From: Nitrosomonadales bacterium
Lineage (GTDB): Bacteria > Pseudomonadota > Gammaproteobacteria > Burkholderiales > Gallionellaceae
Assembly: GCA_016223025.1 (NCBI GenBank)
Contig: JACRPU010000016.1
Span: 1 to 51,340 of the forward strand
Reading direction: 5' to 3'
Length of the DNA: 51,340 nt
Part shown: in pieces, positions 1-9,120 of the stretch
How positions within the stretch are numbered: position 1 is the first letter of the stretch
How the letters are laid out: every line of letters begins with the position of its first letter
Made by a program: the position numbers and the translations under genes
Notes under the pieces: generated by a model
The model's database searches: none
Told to the model about the DNA's origin: nothing
What the model saw: the letters and a program-made list of their open reading frames with translations, nothing else

Positions 1-96
1 ATCATGGAACCACGCCAGAAACTCGGCGTAGTTGCGCGGGTAATCGGCCCCGGCTTTGGGATGGCTCTTTTGTTTGGAGGTGTGCGTTGATTCCAC
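1..96 (-). CDS. IS1595-type transposase, N-terminal part (continues off the left edge)
   Basis: Reading the minus strand from a GTG at 96 gives about 32 residues beginning MESTHTSKQKSHPKAG and continuing with ADYPRNYAEFLAWF. The phrase YPRNYAEFLAWF is typical of the N-terminus of IS1595/ISXO2-type DDE transposases, just before the zinc-ribbon. The rest of the gene lies outside the window, so completeness and terminal inverted repeats cannot be judged. The call comes from remembered family sequence, not a search. It marks the left end of the window as an insertion-sequence site next to dense repeats. Confidence 0.65.
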   Translation of the reverse strand, partial: MESTHTSKQKSHPKAGADYPRNYAEFLAWFHD

Positions 97-466
97 TGCT
101 TAATTGTAGCATTACCGTAATTACGTGAATACCCCATTTACATTATTCGACTAGGCTGCCCAGAGACGGCAGCCAAGTTCACCCGCAAGGGGTACGCCGT
201 GGTTGTACCTCAAGGGTAGGCAAATCTGTTACCAGCCAGAGGCTGGACAGAATTTCCACTAAGGGGCTGAAGCCCCAACAACACACGCAGGCGGGTTACC
301 GCGAGGGGAGGGGGAGCGAAACCCTCGACGGAGATGGGCGCACAAACTCCCCTCGCGCGGGGGGAGGAGGAGTTCCTGCCGAAGTCGCAGAAGCCCAAGT
401 TCAAGTCACGCCGACCGGCTCCCCCTCCCTTGACGGGAGGGGGCTGGGGGGTGGGTGAGTTTTGCC
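97..466. other. Intergenic region filled with repeats, upstream of the type I secretion genes
   Basis: No convincing gene is visible. Positions 145-299 are a dispersed repeat (R2, listed separately). Positions 300-460 are GC-rich palindromic sequence, including the near-inverted pair CTCCCCTCGCGCGGGGGGAG (from 350) and a second GGGAGGGGG-type stem around 421-450. The repeat ends only a few bases before the adaptor start at 467, so it supplies the ribosome-binding region of that gene. No good promoter was seen. Confidence 0.6.
145..299 (-). repeat. Dispersed repeat R2, copy 1 (inverted relative to copy 2)
   Basis: About 155 bp that matches, as the reverse complement, positions 18451-18606 with roughly 90% identity by eye. 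Landmarks are GGGGCTGAAGCCCC (a perfect palindrome), CCAGCCAGAGGCTGG (stem-loop) and ACCCGCAAGGGGTACGCCG. A 19-20 bp piece of the same core also occurs inside the RND permease gene at about 6562-6580. No ORF is encoded, so this is probably a non-autonomous palindromic element. Confidence 0.75.
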
Positions 467-1816
467 ATGAAACTGCGAATACCCAGCCTCCAGGCCGACG
501 CCTACGACTTCGCCCCTGACATCCTGCGTCTGCAACACCAGCCCCCGTCACCGATGCCGAGGGCGGTGCTGCTCGGCTTGCTGGCGCTGTTTTTCTGCCT
601 GCTGCTGTGGGCGGCGCTCGGGCGGCTGGACATCATCGCCGTGGCGCAGGGCAAGCTGGTGCCGCAAAGCGCGCTGAAAATCGTGCAGCCCGCCGATTCC
701 GGCATCGTCGAGAAAATCCTGGTGCGCGAAGGCGACGAAGTGCGCGCCGGGCAGGTGCTGGTGCGGATGGACGCGCAATTTTCCGAAGCCGACAACCGGA
801 TGCTCGCCGCGCAACTGCACCAGCGCGGCCTGCAACTGCGCCGCATTGACGCCGAGCTGGGCGCGGCGCCGCTGAAACGCCTGGCGCAAGACCCGCCGGA
901 ACTGTATGCGCAAATCGAAGCGCAGCACCGCGCCAACCGCCTGGCCTACCGGGACGCGCTGGATGGCGAGCTGGCCTTGCGCGACAAGGCGGAGCAGGAT
1001 TTGAAGAGCGCGCTGGAAATCGAGAGCAAGCTCACGCAGACCGTGCCGATCTATCGCGAGCAGGATCAGGTCTACGAGAAACTGGCGAGGGAAGGTTTTG
1101 CTTCCAGGCTGATGGCGCTGGAAAAAAGCCGCGACCATATCGAGAAAGAACAGGAGCTGCGTTCCCAGGCTTACAACGTGGCGAGCCTGCGCTCCGGCAT
1201 CAACCAGTCGGAAAAGCGCATCGCGCAAATCACCTCGAACTACCACCAGCAATTGCAGAATGAGCGGGTGGAGGCGGAGGGTGAATACCGGAAGCTGAAG
1301 CAGGAGTGGGAGAAGCAGGCGCACCGCCACGACCTGCTCGAACTGAAAGCGCCGCAGGACGGCATCATCAAGGATCTTTCCACCCACACGCCGGGAACGG
1401 TGGTGCAGCCCGGCGCCATCCTGATGACGGTGGTGCCCAAAAACGACCTGATCGAAGCCGAGGTGTGGGTGACCCACCTCGACGCCGGTTTCGTCGAAGC
1501 CGGGCAAACGGCGAAAGTGAAGCTCGCCGCTTACCCGTTCCAGAAATACGGCATGGTCGGGGGAGAAGTGAAGCAGGTCAGCCCGGACGCGGCGGATGCG
1601 CCGCCCGGCAAGGCCGGGCAGCCGGACGCGCAGCAGCCGGGCTACCGCGCCACGGTGGCGCTGGCCGCTCCCTTCCTGGAAAGCGAAGGCAGGCGCCACC
1701 GGCTGTCGCCGGGGATGCAGGTTTCCGCCGAGATCAATCTGGGCAACCGCAGCGTGCTCGAATACCTGCTGTCGCCGATCCGCAAAACGGCGCACGAAGC
1801 GGGGCGCGAGCGGTGA
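467..1816 (+). CDS. HlyD-family periplasmic adaptor of a type I secretion system
   Basis: Membrane fusion protein that would link the inner-membrane ABC exporter encoded next to an outer-membrane TolC-type channel. From the ATG at 467 it has about 449 residues. There is a short cytoplasmic N-terminus, one membrane helix near residues 35-57 (LLGLLALFFCLLLWAALG), a biotinyl-lipoyl-like half (VQPADSGIVEKILVREGDEV), a long coiled-coil hairpin (about residues 120-290), then the second lipoyl half (LKAPQDGIIKDL) and a beta-barrel. A GTG at 455 would add four residues; ATG 467 is preferred. No outer-membrane channel gene and no obvious RTX substrate lie in the window, so the cargo is unknown. Confidence 0.85.
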   Translation: MKLRIPSLQADAYDFAPDILRLQHQPPSPMPRAVLLGLLALFFCLLLWAALGRLDIIAVAQGKLVPQSALKIVQPADSGIVEKILVREGDEVRAGQVLVRMDAQFSEADNRMLAAQLHQRGLQLRRIDAELGAAPLKRLAQDPPELYAQIEAQHRANRLAYRDALDGELALRDKAEQDLKSALEIESKLTQTVPIYREQDQVYEKLAREGFASRLMALEKSRDHIEKEQELRSQAYNVASLRSGINQSEKRIAQITSNYHQQLQNERVEAEGEYRKLKQEWEKQAHRHDLLELKAPQDGIIKDLSTHTPGTVVQPGAILMTVVPKNDLIEAEVWVTHLDAGFVEAGQTAKVKLAAYPFQKYGMVGGEVKQVSPDAADAPPGKAGQPDAQQPGYRATVALAAPFLESEGRRHRLSPGMQVSAEINLGNRSVLEYLLSPIRKTAHEAGRER

Positions 1817-1837
1817 TTTCCTCACACGAGCCAAGCC

Positions 1838-3970
1838 TTGTCCAGATATAAGCAAACCCTGGCGCCGGAAACCTTCATCTGGGCGCTGCACGGTGCGAGC
1901 CAGTTGCACCGCGTGCCGTTCGCGCCGGAAATCGCGCTGCGCCAGTTTCCCCCGCCCCATACTGCGGCGGCGCTGCAACACGCGGTGGAAGCGCTGGGCA
2001 TGAAAAGCCGCTGGCGCGCAGCCAAAGTAAACGATCTCGGCAAGCTGTTCATGCCGTGCTTCGCCGCGCTCAAACCGGCTGCGGATGAAGGGCCTGCCGC
2101 AGCGCCGCCAGAAGGGCAAGCCGGGCCGCCGCTGGCGCTGGCTTTGCTGGTGAAAGTAGAAAATGGCCTGGTGCAGTTTTTCGAGCCTGCGCGGCAATCC
2201 GGGCAGCAGGCGCGCACCGCGCCGCTGGCCGAATTTGCCGCGCGCTACGACGGGCATGCGCTGATGTTCGCGCCGCCGAAAGCGGGCGCCGAAAAAGCGG
2301 GCGCGCGCAAATTCGGCTTCGGCTGGTTCGTGCCGGAACTGCTCAAGCACAAGGCGATCTGGCGCGACGTGCTGCTGGCCTCGCTGTCGCTGCAACTGAT
2401 GGCGCTGGCCACGCCGGTGTTCACCCAGGTGGTGATAGACAAGGTGGTGGTACACCACACCGTCAACACGCTGTGGGTGATCGGCATCGGCATGGCCATT
2501 TTCCTGGTGTTTACCGCCGTGATGAGCTGGGTGCGGCAGTATCTGGTGAACCACACCGGCAACCGCATTGACGCGGTGCTCGGCACGGAGGTGTTCGAAC
2601 ATCTGTTCAAGTTGCCGCTGCGCTATTTCGAGCACCGCCCCACCGGCACCGTGGTGGCGCGCTTGCAGGGCATCGAGAGCATACGCGAATTCATCAGCGG
2701 CGCGGCGGTCACACTGATCCTCGACGTGCCATTCCTGCTGATTTTTCTCGCCATCATGTTTTACTACAGTTGGCTGCTGACGCTGGTGACGCTGGCGGTG
2801 CTGGCGCTGATGGTCATCCTGAGCGCGGCGGTCACGCCGCTGCTGCGGCAGCGGCTCGACCACCAGTTTCTGGTCGGCGCGCGCAACCAGGCCTTCATCA
2901 CCGAATATGTCGCCGGCGCGGAAACCGTGAAGTCGCTGCAAATGGAGCCGCAGATAGCAAAGCGCTACAGCGATTATCTGGCCGATCTGTTGCAGGCCGG
3001 GTTCCGGAGCCGCCAGTTATCCAATAGCTACAACGTGCTGGCCAATATGCTGGAGCAGTTGCTGACGCTGCTGATCCTGTGCGCGGGCGCATGGCTGGTG
3101 ATGGGCACGCAGGATTTCACCGTCGGCATGCTGGTCGCGTTCCAGATGTTCGCGGGCCGCTTGAGCCAGCCGATGCTGCGCATGGTCGGGCTGTGGCAGC
3201 AGTTCCAGCAGGCGAGCATCGCGGTGAAACGCCTGGGCGACGTGATGGACGCGCCGTCCGAGCCGTATTCGCTGGTTCCGTCGCGCGAGCAGGGCGGGCG
3301 CGGCCAGATCGAAATGCGCCGCCTGAGCTTCCGCTACGCCGAGAACCTGCCGTATCTGTACCGGGACTTCAACCTGACCATCGCCCCCGGCCAGTGCGTG
3401 GCGCTGATGGGGCCGTCCGGGTCGGGCAAGAGCACGCTGGCGAAATTGTTGCAGGGGTTCTACCTGCCAAGCGATGGCGCCATATTGCTGGACGGGCGCG
3501 ACACCCGCCATTTTTCCGCCAACGAGCTGCGCCATCATTTCGGCGTGGTGCCGCAGGAAACCGTGCTGTTTTCCGGCACGCTCTACGAAAATCTGGTGCT
3601 CGCCAACCCGCACGCCACCTTCGAGCAAGTGGTGCAGGCCTGCAAGCTGGCGGAAATCCACGATACCGTCGAGCAGTTGCCGGAAGGCTACCAGGCCCGC
3701 GTCGGCGAACGCGGCGCCGGGTTGTCCGGCGGGCAGAAGCAGCGGCTGGCGATCGCCAGAGCCTTGCTCAAACGCCCGAAAATATTGCTGTTCGACGAAG
3801 CGACCAGCAGCCTGGACAGCGCCACGGCGGAACACTTTGCGGCTACGGTCAACCAACTGAAAGGCAAGGTGACCATGCTGTTTATCGCCCACCAGTTGCC
3901 GGAAGGGCTGAAAGTTGACGAAGTGGTGATGCCGTGCAAACCGGGTGAGGCGGGCGAGAGGCAATCCTGA
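1838..3970 (+). CDS. Type I secretion ABC exporter (HlyB-like, with degenerate C39-like domain)
   Basis: Fused membrane and ATPase subunit that exports an unfolded protein through the adjacent adaptor. The 710 residues show an N-terminal C39-like domain (about 1-140) with no catalytic Cys-His pair recognised, as in HlyB-type exporters. A six-helix membrane domain (about 165-440) follows, then an ATPase domain with Walker A GPSGSGKST near residue 525, signature LSGGQKQR near 629, Walker B ILLFDEATSS near 649 and H-loop IAHQ. The start is unusual. TTG 1838 is the only start close to the upstream in-frame stop, while a GTG at 1813 overlapping the adaptor stop opens a 12-codon frame (MISSHEPSL...) that runs into the ABC gene in another frame. 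Confidence 0.88.
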   Translation: MSRYKQTLAPETFIWALHGASQLHRVPFAPEIALRQFPPPHTAAALQHAVEALGMKSRWRAAKVNDLGKLFMPCFAALKPAADEGPAAAPPEGQAGPPLALALLVKVENGLVQFFEPARQSGQQARTAPLAEFAARYDGHALMFAPPKAGAEKAGARKFGFGWFVPELLKHKAIWRDVLLASLSLQLMALATPVFTQVVIDKVVVHHTVNTLWVIGIGMAIFLVFTAVMSWVRQYLVNHTGNRIDAVLGTEVFEHLFKLPLRYFEHRPTGTVVARLQGIESIREFISGAAVTLILDVPFLLIFLAIMFYYSWLLTLVTLAVLALMVILSAAVTPLLRQRLDHQFLVGARNQAFITEYVAGAETVKSLQMEPQIAKRYSDYLADLLQAGFRSRQLSNSYNVLANMLEQLLTLLILCAGAWLVMGTQDFTVGMLVAFQMFAGRLSQPMLRMVGLWQQFQQASIAVKRLGDVMDAPSEPYSLVPSREQGGRGQIEMRRLSFRYAENLPYLYRDFNLTIAPGQCVALMGPSGSGKSTLAKLLQGFYLPSDGAILLDGRDTRHFSANELRHHFGVVPQETVLFSGTLYENLVLANPHATFEQVVQACKLAEIHDTVEQLPEGYQARVGERGAGLSGGQKQRLAIARALLKRPKILLFDEATSSLDSATAEHFAATVNQLKGKVTMLFIAHQLPEGLKVDEVVMPCKPGEAGERQS

Positions 3971-4185
3971 AATATTATACTTGGCGGCATCAACCTGTTG
4001 GGCGCTCGCTCCGTTCGGGGTAAACTCGTTCCCGGCAAAAAGTGCAGGGTGGATGCGCTGCGCTTATCCGCCCCGCGTCTCTATTAACGTGAAACTCGCG
4101 TAGCGATAACCACACGCAGGCCGGTTGCTTTTTGCTGTATATTAGAATATTCTAATAATCAAATTTTCCGGCACAGGTGGCGGCC
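3971..4185. other. Intergenic region with R1 repeat piece and RND-operon control region
   Basis: Contains a partial R1 repeat at 4084-4126 (TTAACGTGAAACTCGCGTAG) joined to an R2-like piece (CCACACGCAGGCCGG). The promoter and palindrome of the efflux operon follow at 4125-4157. No coding sequence is seen. Confidence 0.6.
4125..4157 (+). promoter_or_regulatory. Sigma70-like promoter with overlapping 18-bp palindromic operator
   Basis: TTGCTT (4125-4130) and TATTCT (4148-4153) are separated by exactly 17 bp. A perfect 18-bp palindrome, TATTAGAATATTCTAATA (4140-4157), covers the -10 element. A dimeric repressor bound here would block RNA polymerase. AT-rich palindromes of this kind are typical of ArsR-family repressors such as the sulfide-sensing BigR/SqrR type. 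Assignment to that family is inference, supported only by the DUF2892 gene at the end of the operon. No regulator gene is adjacent. Confidence 0.6.
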
Positions 4186-5220
4186 ATGGCGTTTCGCGCA
4201 TTATTTCCGATGGTTTTCAGTGTGGCCTGCGCTGCCCACGCACCCGTTGCGGCGGCGGAGCAGCTTGCCGTCGCGCGGGCGCAATACCGCGAGGTGGCGC
4301 TTGCCTGGAGCGCGGACGGCGTGGTGGAGGCGGCGCGGCAGTCCACGGTGTCGGCGCAGATCGCCGGGCGCGTGAAGGAAATTCTGTTCGACGCGGGCGA
4401 CGTGGTCAGGAAAGGGCAGGTCATCCTGCGCATAGACGAGCGCGAGGCGGCGCGGGCCGTGGCCGGCAGCCAGGCGCAGGTGATGCGGGCGCAGGCCGCC
4501 CTGCAGAACGCCGAATCCGCTTACGGGCGCGCGCGCCAGTTGCACGCGCAGAAATTCATCAGCCAGGCCGCGCTGGACAAGGCGCAGGCGGATTACCGGA
4601 TGGCGCTGGCGCAGGCCGCTGCCAGCGAGGCGGGCGCCGGGCAATCGGCGCTGGTGCAGGGTTACACCGCCGTGGTCGCGCCGTATGGCGGCGTGGTGGC
4701 GGCGCGCCTGGTGGAGGTGGGCGAAATGGTCACTGTCGGCAAGCCGCTGATGACCGGTTTCGATCCGTCGCAGATGCGCGCCATCGTCCATGTGCCGCAA
4801 CAACGGTTGGCGGAAATCGGCTCCAGCCCCGATGCCACGGTGAGCATTCCCCCTTCCGCCCGCGAGATAAAAGCCGCCTCGGTGACCGTTCAGCCAGCCG
4901 CCGATGCGCGCACGCACAGCACGCCGGTGCGCGTGTACTTCCCTTCCGGCGAATCCGGCATCTACCCCGGCATGTCGGTGCGCATCCATTTCGCGGCGGG
5001 AAAGGCCGGCAAGCTGCTGATTCCGTCCGGCGCGGTGTTGCGCCGCAGCGAGGTGGTGGCGGTGTACGTGGTGGATGACAGTGGCGCGGTGAAATTGCGC
5101 CAGGTGCGCCTGGGCGAAGCCGCCGGGCAGGGCGAAATCGAGGTTCTGGCCGGACTGAACCCCGGCGAGCAGGTGGCGCTGGATCCGGTTAAAGCCGGCA
5201 TGTCGCAGCAGGCGAAGTGA
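4186..5220 (+). CDS. RND efflux periplasmic adaptor (membrane fusion protein)
   Basis: Periplasmic adaptor joining an RND pump to an outer-membrane channel. From ATG 4186 it has 344 residues, with a signal peptide ending near AHAPVAAA. The lipoyl halves are visible as QIAGRVKEILFDAGDVVRKG and YTAVVAPYGGVVAARL, separated by a short alpha hairpin rich in Ala and Gln. Beta-barrel and membrane-proximal domains follow. A GTG at 4177 is an alternative start. The gene lies directly behind the palindromic operator and 28 bp before the permease, so it is the first gene of the efflux operon. Substrate class cannot be read from the sequence. Confidence 0.85.
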   Translation: MAFRALFPMVFSVACAAHAPVAAAEQLAVARAQYREVALAWSADGVVEAARQSTVSAQIAGRVKEILFDAGDVVRKGQVILRIDEREAARAVAGSQAQVMRAQAALQNAESAYGRARQLHAQKFISQAALDKAQADYRMALAQAAASEAGAGQSALVQGYTAVVAPYGGVVAARLVEVGEMVTVGKPLMTGFDPSQMRAIVHVPQQRLAEIGSSPDATVSIPPSAREIKAASVTVQPAADARTHSTPVRVYFPSGESGIYPGMSVRIHFAAGKAGKLLIPSGAVLRRSEVVAVYVVDDSGAVKLRQVRLGEAAGQGEIEVLAGLNPGEQVALDPVKAGMSQQAK

Positions 5221-5248
5221 TGGCTCCCGAAATTGCGGAAGTCTTCTG

Positions 5249-8200
5249 ATGGGCATTTCCGGGCGCATCGCGCGCTATTTCCTGCATTCGCAAATGACGC
5301 CGCTGCTGGCGCTGGTGGCGGTGCTGCTCGGGCTGTTCGCGGTGCTGGTCACGCCGCGCGAGGAAGAGCCGCAGATCAACGTCACCATGGCGAACGTGCT
5401 GATCGCCTATCCCGGCGCGTCGGCGCGGGACGTGGAGCGCACCGTCTCCATCCCGGCCGAGCAGGTGCTGTCGCAGATTTCCGGTGTGGATCACGTGTAT
5501 TCGGTGTCGCGGCCCGACATGGCGATACTGACGGTGCAGTTCAAGGTGGGCGAGCAGCATATCCCCTCGCTGGTCAAGCTGTACGATGTTGTCCATTCCC
5601 ACGCCGACTGGCTGCCGCCCACCCTCGGCGTGGCGCAGCCGATCATCAAGGCCAGGGGCATAGACGACGTGCCGGTGGCGGCGTTCACGCTGTGGCGCGA
5701 AGATCCCGCCGCCAGCGGCCTGGCGCTGACCCAGGTGGCGCACGCCATCGAGTCCGAGCTGAAGCGCGTCGGCGGCACACGCGAGGTGGCGACGCTGGGC
5801 GCGACCCCCAGGGTGGTGCGCGTATTGCTCAACCCGGAAAGATTGAATGCCTATCAGCTAACCATGCAGGAGGTGCGCGCCGCCTTGCAGGCCGCCAACG
5901 TATCGCAGAGCGCGGGCAGCCTGGTGCAGGGCAACCGCGAGGTGCTGGTGCAGACCGGAAATTTCCTGAGTAACGCCAGCGAGGTCGGCGAGCTGGTGAT
6001 CGGCGCAAGCGAAGGCAAGGCGGTATTCATGCGCGATGTGGCGGAGGTGCTGGATGGCGCCGACCAGCCGTCCAGCCATGTCTGGCTGGGCACGGGCGCG
6101 GCGGCGGACAGCAAAGGCATCCGGGCGAAAGGCGAATTTACCGCCGTCACCGTGGCCGTGACCAAGAAGCCGGGCGAAAACGCCGTGGAGGTTGCCGGCA
6201 AGTTGTTGCAGCGCATGGAAGAGCTGAAAGGCAGCGTGATTCCTTCCGACGTGCAGGTCACCACCACGCGCAATTACGGCGAAACCGCCAACGACAAGGC
6301 GCAGAAGCTGATCCGGAAGCTGATCTTCGCCACCGTTGCGGTGGTGGCGCTGGTATGGATGGCGCTGGGGCGGCGCGAGGCGCTGATCGTCGGCGTGGCG
6401 GTGCTGCTCACCCTGGCGGCGACGCTGTTCGCTTCCTGGGCCTGGGGTTTCACGCTGAACCGCGTGTCGCTGTTCGCGCTGATCTTCTCCATCGGCATCC
6501 TGGTGGATGATGCAATCGTGGTCGTGGAGAACATTCACAGAAGGCGCGAGCTGGCGCCGCACCCGCAAGGGGTACGCCGGGGGGTGCCCGGCGGCTCTGC
6601 CGCCACCCTCCCGCAGCACCTGCCCTTGTCCGAAATCATCCCGGAAGCGGTGGACGAAGTCGGCGGGCCGACCATCCTCGCCACCTTCACGGTGATCGCC
6701 GCGCTGCTGCCGATGGCCTTTGTCAGCGGGCTGATGGGGCCGTACATGAGCCCGATCCCGATCAACGCCAGCATGGGCATGCTGATCTCGCTGGCGGTGG
6801 CGTTTGTCATCACGCCGTGGCTGGCGCTCAAGTTTTTGATGGCACATCAGATACCCCCTATCCAACTTTCCCCCGCAAGCGGGAGAAAGGGCGAACGAGA
6901 AGAGCAATCCATAATCTCTGCGCGCTTCTTCCGTGCGCTCCTGGCGCCGTTTCTCAAGCGCGAACAAGGCAAGCCCGCGCGCCGGAAATTGTGGCTGGGC
7001 ATATTTGCCGGGCTGTTTTTTGCCGTGGCGCTGGGGGCAGTCAAAGCGGTGGTGCTGAAGATGCTGCCGTCCGACAACAAGTCGGAATTCCAGGTGGTGG
7101 TGGACATGCCCAGCGGCACGCCGCTGGAGCAGACCTCAGCCGTATTGCGCGAAATCGGGGCGCATCTGGCCACGGTTCCGGAAGTCACGGACTACGAGGC
7201 TTATGCCGGCGCCGCCTCTCCGATCAACTTCAACGGGCTGGTGCGCCAGTATTACCTGCGCAGCGCCGCCGAGCAGGGCGATCTCCAGGTGAACCTGCAA
7301 GGGAAACACGAGCGCAAGCGCAGCAGCCATGAAATCGCCGGCAGCGTGCGCGGCCCGATCGAGGCGATCGCTAAAAAATGGGGCGCAAACGCCAAGATCG
7401 TTGAAGTGCCACCGGGGCCGCCGGTAATGTCGCCCATCGTGGCCGAAGTGTACGGGCCGGACTACGAGGGTGCGCGCAAAGTGGCAGGCAAAGTGCGCGA
7501 GCAGTTCGGCAAGGCTGCGGACATCGTCGCCATTGACGACAGCGTGACCGAAGCCGCGCCCAAGCTGGTGTTGCATGTCCTGCAAAACAAGGCCGCGCTG
7601 CTGGGGGTTGCGCCGCACGACATCGTGGACGCGATCCACATCGCCCTCGCGGGACAGGACGTGACCGCGCTGCATGACGCGGCGGCAAAATACGCGCCGC
7701 CGCTGCGCCTCGGCCTGCCCGCCGAGCGGCGCAGCCGCATCGCCGATGTGCTCGAGCTCAAGGTGCGCGGGAGTTCGGGCGAACTGGTGCCCTTGTCCGA
7801 AGTGGTGCAGCCGGTGCAGGTGGAGCGCGATTACCCGATCTACCGCAAGGATCTGCTGCCGGTGGTGTACGTGTTTGGCGACATGGCGGGCGAGCTGGAC
7901 AGCCCGCTGTACGGCATGTTCGACATCAACGGCAAAACCGGCGGGATGGCGCTGGAACAAGGCGGCAAGCTGGAACCCTATTATTTCAGGCAGCCCTCCA
8001 ACCCCTACGCCGGATACGCGCTGAAGTGGGACGGCGAATGGCAGGTGACGTTCGAGACTTTCCGCGACATGGGCATCGCCTACGCGGTGGGGCTGGTGCT
8101 GATTTACCTGCTGGTGGTGGCACAGTTCAAGAGCTATCTGGTGCCGCTCGTCATCATGGCGCCGATCCCGCTCACCGTTATCGGCGTCATGCCGGGCCAT

Positions 8201-8542
8201 GCGCTGCTGGGCAGCCAGTTCACCGCGACCTCGATGATCGGCATGATCGCGCTGGCGGGCATCATCGTGCGCAACTCCATCCTGCTGGTGGATTTCATCA
8301 ACCTGCAACTGCGCGACGGCATTGATTTGCAGCACGCGGTCGTCGCTGCGGCGGCAGCGCGCGCCAAGCCGATCCTGCTGACCGGACTGGCAGCCATGCT
8401 GGGCGCGCTGTTCATCCTGGATGACCCGATTTTCAACGGGCTGGCGATCGCGCTGATTTTCGGGATTATGGTGTCCACCGTGTTGACCCTGGTGGTGATT
8501 CCGGTGCTGTACTACGCCGCGTTGTACAAGAAAATCGGATAG
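5249..8542 (+). CDS. RND efflux permease (AcrB/HAE1-like)
   Basis: Proton-driven inner-membrane pump of 1097 residues. It shows the usual order: first helix ([18 protein letters not shown]), porter domain, helices 2-6 with [14 protein letters not shown] near residue 416, the conserved block [17 protein letters not shown], second porter domain, and helices 8-12 ending [14 protein letters not shown]. Two stretches look foreign. Residues about 434-452 (from [13 protein letters not shown]) match the dispersed R2 repeat core. Residues about 531-552 ([16 protein letters not shown]) come from a palindromic repeat at 6860-6900. Both sit in cytoplasmic loops and keep the frame open. Likely co-transcribed with the adaptor and the DUF2892 gene. 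Confidence 0.9.
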   Translation: MGISGRIARYFLHSQMTPLLALVAVLLGLFAVLVTPREEEPQINVTMANVLIAYPGASARDVERTVSIPAEQVLSQISGVDHVYSVSRPDMAILTVQFKVGEQHIPSLVKLYDVVHSHADWLPPTLGVAQPIIKARGIDDVPVAAFTLWREDPAASGLALTQVAHAIESELKRVGGTREVATLGATPRVVRVLLNPERLNAYQLTMQEVRAALQAANVSQSAGSLVQGNREVLVQTGNFLSNASEVGELVIGASEGKAVFMRDVAEVLDGADQPSSHVWLGTGAAADSKGIRAKGEFTAVTVAVTKKPGENAVEVAGKLLQRMEELKGSVIPSDVQVTTTRNYGETANDKAQKLIRKLIFATVAVVALVWMALGRREALIVGVAVLLTLAATLFASWAWGFTLNRVSLFALIFSIGILVDDAIVVVENIHRRRELAPHPQGVRRGVPGGSAATLPQHLPLSEIIPEAVDEVGGPTILATFTVIAALLPMAFVSGLMGPYMSPIPINASMGMLISLAVAFVITPWLALKFLMAHQIPPIQLSPASGRKGEREEQSIISARFFRALLAPFLKREQGKPARRKLWLGIFAGLFFAVALGAVKAVVLKMLPSDNKSEFQVVVDMPSGTPLEQTSAVLREIGAHLATVPEVTDYEAYAGAASPINFNGLVRQYYLRSAAEQGDLQVNLQGKHERKRSSHEIAGSVRGPIEAIAKKWGANAKIVEVPPGPPVMSPIVAEVYGPDYEGARKVAGKVREQFGKAADIVAIDDSVTEAAPKLVLHVLQNKAALLGVAPHDIVDAIHIALAGQDVTALHDAAAKYAPPLRLGLPAERRSRIADVLELKVRGSSGELVPLSEVVQPVQVERDYPIYRKDLLPVVYVFGDMAGELDSPLYGMFDINGKTGGMALEQGGKLEPYYFRQPSNPYAGYALKWDGEWQVTFETFRDMGIAYAVGLVLIYLLVVAQFKSYLVPLVIMAPIPLTVIGVMPGHALLGSQFTATSMIGMIALAGIIVRNSILLVDFINLQLRDGIDLQHAVVAAAAARAKPILLTGLAAMLGALFILDDPIFNGLAIALIFGIMVSTVLTLVVIPVLYYAALYKKIG
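6562..6580 (+). repeat. R2-core fragment inside the RND permease gene
   Basis: The sequence ACCCGCAAGGGGTACGCCG is shared with R2 copy 1 (around 181-199). It lies in the loop after helix 4 of the permease, where relatives have a simple loop such as an arginine-rich linker. A second repeat-like palindrome, CCCCCGCAAGCGGGAG-type, lies at about 6869-6887 in the next cytoplasmic segment. Confidence 0.6.
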
Positions 8543-8570
8543 AATTTTTTACCCAAAGGAGAGTATCACC

Positions 8571-8780
8571 ATGAACGCAGAACGCATCGTGCGAATTATT
8601 GCCGGTTTCTTCATCCTGCTGTCCCTGTTGCTGGGCGTGGAAGCCAGCCCGTTGTTTGTCAGCAGCTATTTCCTCCTGTTCACCGCCTTTGTGGGACTGA
8701 ATTTGTTCCAGAGCGGCTTCACCACCTTTTGCCCGCTCAACAATATCCTGGCAAGGCTCGGCGTTCGCAGTAGTTGCTGA
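8571..8780 (+). CDS. DUF2892 (YgaP-type) small inner-membrane protein
   Basis: A 69-residue protein with two predicted membrane helices ([17 protein letters not shown] and [23 protein letters not shown]), then the conserved tail [12 protein letters not shown] characteristic of DUF2892 proteins. Such domains occur alone or fused to rhodanese in sulfur-stress loci. A good ribosome-binding site (AAAGGAG) lies eight bases before the ATG. It is 28 bp downstream of the permease and probably ends the operon. Its function is unknown, but the family link to sulfide handling fits the ArsR-like operator upstream. Confidence 0.8.
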   Translation: MNAERIVRIIAGFFILLSLLLGVEASPLFVSSYFLLFTAFVGLNLFQSGFTTFCPLNNILARLGVRSSC

Positions 8781-9120
8781 AAAGCCCGGCAGGCCGGGAT
8801 GGGCGCACCAACACTGATTCCTTCTTCGACGGTGATGGAAACCTTATTCTGATTGCACCTGGCCTTGCCGCATTAGAAGCTGCTGAACAGCGAGACGACG
8901 ATCGTTTAGTAAGCATCCCATAAAGCCGGCGGCTTAAACCTTGTGATGGTCAGTTCCAGCTAAAGACAATATGTCTGATGGCCTATATACTTGCTCTTCA
9001 CTTGCATGTTCAGCGCAGTGCCGGGCGGGCAAATTACGCTGCGTTGCTGCACGATAATTGCATTATTGAAGTTGCTGTTGCGCTATCCGGTATCGTTGCC
9101 ATTTGCATCCGCGTTAAAAG
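8781..9120. other. Intergenic region before the oligosaccharyltransferase gene
   Basis: A GC-rich stem-loop CCCGGCAGGCCGGG (about 8785-8798) follows the DUF2892 stop and may act as a terminator or RNA-stabilising hairpin, although no T-run follows. The remaining 300 bp hold no gene that I can support and no strong promoter. Confidence 0.45.

Noticed and set aside
548-2941. A 797-residue minus-strand frame
   Set aside because: His/Arg/Gln-rich antisense shadow of the adaptor and exporter genes, whose plus-strand frames have clear domains.
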